Source: Planctomycetota bacterium
GTDB taxonomy: Bacteria; Planctomycetota; UBA1135
Reading direction: 5' to 3'
Assembly: GCA_029243845.1 (NCBI GenBank)
Contig: JAQWRF010000098.1
Coordinates: 1 to 7,029 of the forward strand
Length of the DNA stretch: 7,029 nt
Position 1 is the first letter of the stretch. Each line of letters begins with the position of its first letter. A model generated the notes under the pieces. It saw only the letters and a program-made list of their open reading frames with translations. It did no database searches and had not been told where the DNA came from. The translations under genes were made by a program, and so were the position numbers. This document shows positions 1 to 5,345 of this stretch, one piece after another.

Positions 1-20
1 GCATGGCTGGCACATGGGTT

Positions 21-49
21 TTGTCTAATGTGATTACTGAAACCATAAA
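21..49 (+). promoter_or_regulatory. Candidate sigma-70-like promoter upstream of the first sigma-like gene
   Basis: TTGTCT at 21-26 and CATAAA at 44-49 are separated by 17 bases, and each matches four of six positions of the housekeeping -35 and -10 consensus. Transcription would begin near 56 and leave a leader of about 75 bases before the GTG at 130. The first 129 bases hold no gene I can support. Other -10-like strings such as TAAAAT at 85-90 have no fitting -35. Matches this weak occur by chance, so this is only a candidate. Confidence 0.2.
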
Positions 50-105
50 CTGATTTGCTCTATGCGGACCTTTTAGCGCCATCTTAAAATAATTAAACAC
101 CACCT

Positions 106-115
106 AGTAATTACT
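106..115. repeat. 10-bp perfect palindrome (AGTAATTACT), possible operator
   Basis: AGTAATTACT is its own reverse complement and sits 14 bases before the GTG start at 130, where a bound regulator or an autoregulating sigma factor could act. It does not extend beyond ten bases, and I see no second copy in front of the other genes. A palindrome this short in an A+T-rich leader can arise by chance. Confidence 0.2.
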
Positions 116-129
116 GCTACAGTGTCTAT

Positions 130-876
130 GTGGAAAGAAAGCCCCTCATCCTTAGGACTATCGAAGAACATTTCGGTGCCACAGAACCGGTATACCCATA
201 TTTCGAAAAGCTGACGGAAGCAGAAATAAAAGAGTCGCTTGCTCTCTGTCGTAGCCAAGAGCCAATCGACCAGGTTTTATGCCTATTCTTTCAATCGCTC
301 GCAGACGATGACTGCCCGATTGCCGTCTCATTAAAAAACCACTTTTGGGCGTACTTCTATTGCATGGTTAACGACATAATTGGTTTCACAAGAAACTATG
401 CAGCCATTGGCCCGACCGAAGACACATTCACCATACATGGCGACGTTGTGTTTAAACTAATTAGCAACTGTCAAAATATCGAATTTCGGTCGGTTTCTGA
501 ATTCAATGCTTTGATAGGGTTACGCATGCATTGGCGTGCATTGGATATTATTAAAAAGAATAAGCGAGAGGCGAATGCCACCCTCGATCCATCTCAGGTG
601 GATTCGCGAACCGATTTCTTAGAAGACGTATTCTCCAAAGAGGAGAGGCTAGTCGCTGAGAGTGCTGTAAGCCAGTTGTCAAAAAAGGACCAAGCGTTTT
701 TGAAGGACTGCCTGAGTGAAATAAGTTTTGACGGTTTGGTTAAAAAATATTTCCCCGATACCGCTGATGGTGAGAAAGCAAACGATGCTTTGCGGCAGCG
801 TAAATCTCGCCTGAAGAATCGATTGAAGCAAATAGTAGATACTCGAGAATTTGCAGGATTAGCTGCATCTGTTTAA
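130..876 (+). CDS. Divergent sigma-70 family (ECF-like) sigma factor, first of a tandem pair
   Basis: This 248-residue protein most resembles an ECF-type sigma factor. Residues about 60-146 look like region 2: an S-x-F-x2-L-x3-R-M-x3-A signature at 123-137 is followed by a basic stretch (KKNKRE, 142-147), as expected for -10 recognition. After a linker, residues about 173-236 look like region 4, with DQ at 187-188 and a basic recognition-helix stretch beginning ALRQRKSRL at 220. The first 60 or so residues are an extra N-terminal part I do not recognise. The segment matching region 2.2 (about 103-112) has one acidic residue, D105, where ordinary sigma factors carry a cluster. Compared with its neighbour at 1002, it has seven extra residues inside the helix-turn-helix. 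The start is GTG: a TAA at 94-96 closes the frame upstream, and the ATG at 128 is out of frame. No Shine-Dalgarno sequence is visible. With the downstream kinase it probably forms a signalling cassette. The family assignment rests on pattern, not a profile search. Confidence 0.7.
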   Translation: MERKPLILRTIEEHFGATEPVYPYFEKLTEAEIKESLALCRSQEPIDQVLCLFFQSLADDDCPIAVSLKNHFWAYFYCMVNDIIGFTRNYAAIGPTEDTFTIHGDVVFKLISNCQNIEFRSVSEFNALIGLRMHWRALDIIKKNKREANATLDPSQVDSRTDFLEDVFSKEERLVAESAVSQLSKKDQAFLKDCLSEISFDGLVKKYFPDTADGEKANDALRQRKSRLKNRLKQIVDTREFAGLAASV

Positions 877-952
877 GCATCTAAATCCGTATCGTTTTAT
901 GGCAAAAGGGTAAAAATAGGCTGTAGCTCGCGCAGAATTGGTGGAGTGAAAT

Positions 953-968
953 AACCTAGAAAAAGGTT
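953..968. repeat. Short inverted repeat AACCT-N6-AGGTT before the second sigma-like gene
   Basis: AACCT (953-957) and AGGTT (964-968) are inverted copies with a six-base A-rich spacer. The right arm abuts and overlaps the candidate -35 TTGTCA at 967-972, a position suited to a repressor site. The spacer between the two sigma-like genes (877-1001, 125 bases) otherwise shows no gene and no clear terminator. Five-base arms are too short to be convincing alone. Confidence 0.2.
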
Positions 969-996
969 GTCACAGAATAGGAGAATGCTCTCTATA
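967..996 (+). promoter_or_regulatory. Candidate promoter close to the start of the second sigma-like gene
   Basis: TTGTCA (967-972) matches five of six -35 positions. TCTATA (991-996) is a weak -10 at 18-base spacing, and TATAGG (993-998) is an alternative at 20. Initiation would then fall at or just beside the ATG at 1002, giving a leaderless or nearly leaderless transcript. An AGGAG at 979-983 lies 18 bases before the ATG, too far for a normal ribosome binding site, and no in-frame start codon sits closer to it. Because the -10 is poor, confidence is low. Confidence 0.22.
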
Positions 997-1001
997 GGGT
1001 C

Positions 1002-1667
1002 ATGAATGCTTTGCGCCGTCGTTTAAGTGCCACTGCTCTGCAGCAGATCGGTGCTGCTTCAGCGGAGCTAGTGGCTGGTGCGGATTTATCGCAATACGCT
1101 CCACTCGCCGACAACTGGAGCGATTTCGACATCTGTTGGGAAATTATATACCCACGGGTAACAAGCGATGACGCCGAGGCGCTTAACGTAAAAAACGAAT
1201 TGCTCGAGTGCGTATGGCAATCATGCTCGGCTAAGCGGGGAATTCTCGCAGCTTACCCGGCATTACGATCCGTTCACAATACCCATGATTTGCTGGCTGA
1301 AGTGGTGATGAAAATATTTTCATCCGAGACACCATACCCGAGCTTTCTCGGCTATAGCGCATTCTGCAACCTCGTTTATTGGCGCATGAACAAGCACGCC
1401 ATCGCGTTAACGCGCAAAGCTTCCCATTTTGAGAATAATGAAGAAATATCCGCTGAAGTGGCATGCACGGACGTATCTCCTGCAGAAAATCAGGCTACTC
1501 GACTCGCGAATTTGGTATCGTGTCTACCTTCCATGGATCAGCTATTACTTGAAGATTACAATAATAAGAAGCCATTTCTCGAGATGAGTACTAAGTACAA
1601 CTCTAGCGAAATTGCCTTGCGCAAGAGAGTGCAACGCTTGGTCGACCACCTAGCCAGTGAAGTTTAA
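1002..1667 (+). CDS. Divergent sigma-70 family (ECF-like) sigma factor, second of the pair, next to the kinase
   Basis: This 221-residue protein looks like a sigma factor with an extra N-terminus. Region 2 spans about residues 64-142: HDLLAEVVMKIF (95-106) resembles the region 2.1/2.2 helix, and the S-x-F-x2-L-x3-R-M-x3-A signature (119-133) leads to basic residues around R138. Region 4 spans about 163-218, with DQ (179-180) and a recognition helix ALRKRVQRL (205-213). The signatures align without gaps to those of the protein at 130, except that the helix-turn-helix here is seven residues shorter, close to normal size. Thr94 lies just before the region 2.2-like helix and is a candidate phosphosite by analogy with kinase-controlled ECF factors. 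Upstream, the frame is closed by TAG at 978-980 and has no other ATG, GTG or TTG before 1002. The stop overlaps the kinase start by 11 bases, so the two are almost certainly co-translated. A non-sigma DNA-binding role cannot be excluded. Confidence 0.7.
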   Translation: MNALRRRLSATALQQIGAASAELVAGADLSQYAPLADNWSDFDICWEIIYPRVTSDDAEALNVKNELLECVWQSCSAKRGILAAYPALRSVHNTHDLLAEVVMKIFSSETPYPSFLGYSAFCNLVYWRMNKHAIALTRKASHFENNEEISAEVACTDVSPAENQATRLANLVSCLPSMDQLLLEDYNNKKPFLEMSTKYNSSEIALRKRVQRLVDHLASEV

Positions 1668-3654
1668 TCCCGACGACTCTTTCGCAAGCGGTAAATACCG
1701 CCTCGTAGAAGTCATAGGTAATGGCGCAGACGCGGAGGTGTGGTCGGCTTACGAAATCCGCGTGCAGCGTACTGTAGTCATTAAAATTTTGCGCGAGCCC
1801 AACGTTGACGTTGGTGCGCGTCACCGTTTTGAGATTGAGGCGCGCGCCCTTGGCGCAATCAACCACGATGGCGTAATCAAATTGCTCGAATACAGCGCCG
1901 AACCAGATGCGCCAAGTTATATGGTGCTCGACCACGGCGGGGCAATGACCTTGCTCGATTGCATTAAAGGCGAATGCAAGATATTCAACAATATGAGCTC
2001 TCGCGAACGCCTGGAAAAGCTTAGTGTCGTAGTTGGAGGCCTAGCCGCAGCGCATACCGGTCCTGATTATGAAGTTATTCATCGCGACATCAAACCCAAC
2101 AATATTCTTTGGGATGGTTTCCGCTTCCGCCTTTGTGATTTTGGGCGCTGTTCAATTGGTGGCGTTTCAGGCGGCGAGATCTCTGGACAATTTATTGGCA
2201 ATTTCGTTAACCCGGCGCCAGAACAGTTTTTTGAGACTCCAATCGTTACGACAGAAACGGATGTTTTTAATATTACCGCTGTAATGCACCTGACCTTGAC
2301 TGGTGACAGTATTTATCAAGCAGAGGGTTTGTTTGGCACCCAAGAAGCTGCTATTTCCGGCAGAATTGTCTGGGGTGAGGCTTTCAAGAAAATGGACAAG
2401 CCGCTACGCGCAATTATTGAAGCCGGCTTGCACTATAAGCGCGAGGAGCGCTATCATGGGGCAGGATCTTTGCATGCCGATATTTCTCGTTACCTAAACA
2501 ACGAAAAAGTTTCGGTTTCGATTGAGACGCCGCAGCAAAAAGTACGTCGCTGGGTAAAGCGCTATCCTTGGCCTGCTGCTTTATTATCCTCTTTGATCAT
2601 GGTGGCGGGCTTGATGACATACATTGCTTACCAAGAACGAGTGGGTAGTCAACAAACGCAACATATTTTGCACGCCTTTAGCAGTTTATTGCATACTCTT
2701 GACCCACTGCAGCCCGTTGCAAATCGCCTGTCACATTCCGCTAGTCTCGAGGCGCTCCAGGACACTCTTGATATCTCTAACAATCTAAGCGATGCATTGC
2801 GAGGCGAGTTGTATTATTCGCTCGGTGCTCACTATATGCAATTAAATGCCTTCAGTAGTGCTGCCGATGCCTTTTCTGTGAGCCTAAATTTTGTAGACAA
2901 TGATTTAGCCAAGATTAATCTCGCGTGGTGCACCCGTGAAAAGGCGCACCGTATGGCTGACCGGCTTGTAGCCCAGGAAATGTACCAAGAAGCCTTGGCC
3001 CTTGTGTCGCCAATTATGCAACGCACACCGACCGGTGATGCAAATCAGGATTACATCATTCTTTTCGCAAAAAACCGTTATGCGTCTATTCTGCTGGCAT
3101 TGCCAGACGCCGAATCACATCGTACAGCATTAAAGATGCTGAAAGAAATTGATGGCGAGTTACGAAATAGAACAGATATAGAGCCCTGGTTATTGCCTGT
3201 AAACACCGGAAACATAGCAAGCGCTTACATGCGCTTTCCTGGCAACCTTCTTGACAGCGTTCGTGACAACGTTCTTGAAAATATTAATTACCATGAACAA
3301 TCAGAACAAGACTTTAAGAATGCGGGATTGTCGCTTCATCCTGAGATGACCTTCGCTTACAGTGGCCAGGGCCAGGCCCATATGCTCCTTGGGAATCACG
3401 CCGATGGAATGCGCCTTAACCGGCTTGCTTTGCAGCATCGGCGTGAGCTCGGTGGTGGTTACACGGACTATTATTTGACCGGACTCTTGAATTTATATAC
3501 CGACTTGCTTGAGCACTTTAGTGAGTCGGCTCAGCCCGAGCTAAAAGCCATCGAGAAAGAATTGTGCGAGCGCATGCATGACCCAAGGCTAGAAAACGAT
3601 ATCCGTGAAAATGTGCATGAGTTCCATAACGCTCACTGTCAAAACAATAAGTAG
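1657..3654 (+). CDS. Transmembrane Hanks-type serine/threonine protein kinase with C-terminal TPR-like region
   Basis: This 665-residue protein phosphorylates Ser/Thr on protein targets, most plausibly the adjacent sigma-like proteins. The N-terminal kinase domain (about 14-280) has all the catalytic landmarks: the Gly-rich loop GNGADAEV at 21-28, Lys43 in VVIK, an alpha-C Glu (probably Glu61), HRDIKPNN at 142-149 (Asp144, Asn149), DFG at 161-163, APE at 187-189 and Asp202. It should be active. Two deviations are visible: the third loop glycine is Ala26, and the usual Thr of the P+1 loop (GTxxYxAPE) is Asn182. One hydrophobic segment (about 304-325), preceded by basic RRWVKR, anchors it with the kinase inside. 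The remaining 340 residues would be periplasmic and helical, with TPR-like units at about 383-416 and 563-600. It starts at GTG 1657: an in-frame TAG at 1651-1653 leaves no other upstream start, the region is needed for the kinase fold, and there is no Shine-Dalgarno sequence. It overlaps the preceding gene by 11 bases, suggesting translational coupling. Confidence 0.93.
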   Translation: MKFNPDDSFASGKYRLVEVIGNGADAEVWSAYEIRVQRTVVIKILREPNVDVGARHRFEIEARALGAINHDGVIKLLEYSAEPDAPSYMVLDHGGAMTLLDCIKGECKIFNNMSSRERLEKLSVVVGGLAAAHTGPDYEVIHRDIKPNNILWDGFRFRLCDFGRCSIGGVSGGEISGQFIGNFVNPAPEQFFETPIVTTETDVFNITAVMHLTLTGDSIYQAEGLFGTQEAAISGRIVWGEAFKKMDKPLRAIIEAGLHYKREERYHGAGSLHADISRYLNNEKVSVSIETPQQKVRRWVKRYPWPAALLSSLIMVAGLMTYIAYQERVGSQQTQHILHAFSSLLHTLDPLQPVANRLSHSASLEALQDTLDISNNLSDALRGELYYSLGAHYMQLNAFSSAADAFSVSLNFVDNDLAKINLAWCTREKAHRMADRLVAQEMYQEALALVSPIMQRTPTGDANQDYIILFAKNRYASILLALPDAESHRTALKMLKEIDGELRNRTDIEPWLLPVNTGNIASAYMRFPGNLLDSVRDNVLENINYHEQSEQDFKNAGLSLHPEMTFAYSGQGQAHMLLGNHADGMRLNRLALQHRRELGGGYTDYYLTGLLNLYTDLLEHFSESAQPELKAIEKELCERMHDPRLENDIRENVHEFHNAHCQNNK

Positions 3655-3661
3655 CAGAAAC

Positions 3662-3667
3662 TATAAT
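3662..3667 (+). promoter_or_regulatory. Consensus -10 box (TATAAT) placed for a leaderless peptidase mRNA
   Basis: A perfect TATAAT lies in the 20-base gap after the kinase gene, with seven bases between it and the ATG at 3675. RNA polymerase normally starts about seven bases after the -10, so the transcript would begin at the A of the ATG. No good -35 is present: TGTCAA at 3637-3642 is poor and TCAAAA at 3639-3644 worse. The gene has no Shine-Dalgarno sequence, which fits either a leaderless transcript or read-through from the kinase gene. Confidence 0.35.
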
Positions 3668-3674
3668 TGCCGAC

Positions 3675-5252
3675 ATGGTAATCGCAGTCACCCTGATACT
3701 GGTTCTTAGTTCCGCCCAGCAACAACTCACTGTTGGCGAACATATTTTCGAGTACCGAATTCTCGACAACGGTTTACGAGTTTACGCTATTGAAGACCCT
3801 GGCGAAACCACTTCGGTATTTATGGCAATCGCCGCCGGTACTCGCGACGAAACAGCAGGCACCACCGGTCTTGCCCATTTAACCGAGCACGCGATGTTTG
3901 CCGGTACTGCTACTACTGGCACTGATATCCACGAGAAAACTATTGTCGGATGGGGAGGCGAGTCGAACGCATTTACGCGCGATGACTACACCATGTATTA
4001 CGACCATGATTTCGCTTCGGAACATTTGTCTGAGGTGCTAAATATGGAAGCGGATCGTTTGCGTGGCCTCACGTTAGAAAGCGAGCCCGTCTTGAATGAG
4101 CGGCATCGACTCAATACAGAGGAAGAGCATGCATACCAGCCAAGCGATGGACGCGCGCAGCAGCTTGAGAACGCGGTTTACAAATCGCATCCTTATCGCC
4201 ATGGTTTGCGCGATGCAGGCGGGCATACTAAAGCGCCAGGTTTGAGCGTCGCGCAAGTGAAGTTTTTTTACGATGCTTACTATCATCCTAATCGTACGGC
4301 GATTGTAATTGTGGGCCCTCATAAACCAGCGGCGGTTTTGGACATGGCTGAAGAATCTTTCGGTAAATTAGAATCGCAGGCGACGACAAACAATCATTAT
4401 TTCGAACCCGAAGTGACTGCATCACGTACCGTAGCAATTAAATCGCAGTTGCCGCGCGACAGAGTGGTGCGCTGTTGGTTGACTCCAAATATCCAGCATG
4501 CTGACCGCGCCGCACTTGATGTGTTGGCTGCGATGTTACAGCGCGATGAAATTAAATCAGGAGTCATCGTCAACGTGTCCACTGGCGGGCGCATCGAACA
4601 AGAATTATTCAAAATGAGTTGGTCGGTGGGCGACCATGACGCAGGTGTGATTGCTAAAGAGGTCTCGCGCATGCTGACGTCGTATAAATTGGGTGAGGCA
4701 GACGCTTCTGTCATGACCGAAGTGAAAGGGCTGCTTGCCGATGTGTACACTTCGCAGCCTATGCGGTCGCGTCCTTACTTTGCATTGGCGGGTACTCTGT
4801 CTTGGTATGCCGCGCATGATTTGATGGAAGTGTTAGCGGGTTACCACGATGCTGTGATGGCGGTGACCTCTGATGATTTGGCGCGGGTTTGTAAGACGTA
4901 TTTGGCGAAGAAGAAATGCGTTACGGTAACATTCAAGGGCACTGGCGAAGCGGTAAAACCGTTACCCGAGTCCGTTAGCGAATTGCAGGCTGAAGCGGCG
5001 GCGGCGTTTGAAACCGGTAATTACGCGCGGGCGATTGAGGCCTACACTTTGATATTGGCGCAGAAGGAAGATCCGATGAGCCAGATTATTAATTTCACGG
5101 AACGCGGCTCGATCCATCTAGAGATGAAAAACTACGACGCGGCAATCGCTGACTTCGAGGCGGGGCTGACGTATTACGATTACCCGGCAGTGGCGGATAT
5201 GCTCGAAGATGCGATTGCTCAGAAGAAGCGTGCGATGCGCGGAAATTTGTAG
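3675..5252 (+). CDS. M16 (pitrilysin-family) zinc metallopeptidase with C-terminal TPR repeats, probably exported
   Basis: This 525-residue protein is a member of peptidase family M16, whose zinc enzymes degrade or process peptides. The inverted zinc motif is intact: HLTEH at 68-72, with Glu149 exactly 76 residues after His72, giving the family pattern HxxEH-x76-E. The N-terminal catalytic domain covers about 25-180 and a C-terminal M16 domain about 185-430. Residues about 436-520 then form a TPR-like tail (AFETGNYARAIEAY and MKNYDAAIADFEAGL), an unusual addition for this family. Residues 1-14 are hydrophobic and end SSA before Gln, as in a signal peptide cut after Ala14, but they lack the usual N-terminal positive charge. 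ATG 3675 is the only ATG, GTG or TTG start after the in-frame TAA at 3648-3650. No Shine-Dalgarno sequence is seen. It begins 20 bases after the kinase gene and is probably co-transcribed with it, perhaps also from the TATAAT at 3662. Its substrate is unknown. Confidence 0.93.
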   Translation: MVIAVTLILVLSSAQQQLTVGEHIFEYRILDNGLRVYAIEDPGETTSVFMAIAAGTRDETAGTTGLAHLTEHAMFAGTATTGTDIHEKTIVGWGGESNAFTRDDYTMYYDHDFASEHLSEVLNMEADRLRGLTLESEPVLNERHRLNTEEEHAYQPSDGRAQQLENAVYKSHPYRHGLRDAGGHTKAPGLSVAQVKFFYDAYYHPNRTAIVIVGPHKPAAVLDMAEESFGKLESQATTNNHYFEPEVTASRTVAIKSQLPRDRVVRCWLTPNIQHADRAALDVLAAMLQRDEIKSGVIVNVSTGGRIEQELFKMSWSVGDHDAGVIAKEVSRMLTSYKLGEADASVMTEVKGLLADVYTSQPMRSRPYFALAGTLSWYAAHDLMEVLAGYHDAVMAVTSDDLARVCKTYLAKKKCVTVTFKGTGEAVKPLPESVSELQAEAAAAFETGNYARAIEAYTLILAQKEDPMSQIINFTERGSIHLEMKNYDAAIADFEAGLTYYDYPAVADMLEDAIAQKKRAMRGNL

Positions 5253-5266
5253 CAGAACGGCTGCTA
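5250..5266 (+). terminator. Weak hairpin at the peptidase stop codon, possible inefficient terminator
   Basis: TAGCAG (5250-5255) and CTGCTA (5261-5266) can pair around the loop AACGG. Two to four more A-T pairs are possible if a G and a T are bulged. The left arm includes the TAG stop. No run of T follows, only AAATTGG, so it is not a typical intrinsic terminator and may only partly separate the peptidase transcript from trhO. Confidence 0.2.
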
Positions 5267-5345
5267 AATTGGTTGGGCTAGAGGTATTACGGTTTGAACA
5301 AGCTAAGATAAAATGTACGGCACTCAGGCTTTACGCACCGCATTC

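Noticed and set aside
985..1005. A six-codon ORF (ATG 985 to TGA 1003-1005) whose stop overlaps the ATG of the second sigma-like gene as ATGA
   Set aside because: It could couple translation, but AGGAG is only one base before its ATG, too close to serve as its ribosome site, and short ORFs with ATGA overlaps are common by chance.
1603..1935. 110-residue - strand frame across the sigma-kinase junction
   Set aside because: It is antisense to the kinase N-lobe motifs, which are clearly the real coding sequence. No domain or ribosome site supports it.
130..3654. Reading the cluster as a phage-defence or toxin system because it contains a kinase
   Set aside because: No toxin, nuclease, phage or mobile-element gene is present, and the sigma-like partners point to transcriptional signalling instead.
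4397..4750. 117-residue reading frame on the - strand inside the peptidase gene
   Set aside because: It lies fully antisense to a well-conserved M16 coding region, has no recognisable domain, and looks like a by-product of codon use.
5294..5314. Possible trhO promoter (TTGAAC at 5294-5299, TAAGAT at 5304-5309, TAAAAT at 5309-5314)
   Set aside because: The -35 and -10 candidates are not spaced to work together: the gap is under ten bases, and no -10-like string lies 16-18 bases after TTGAAC.
5313..5345. Longer N-terminus for TrhO from ATG 5313
   Set aside because: The 11 extra residues do not resemble TrhO, whose conserved sequence begins at MSQFLVAALYKF, and there is no ribosome binding site to favour the earlier ATG.
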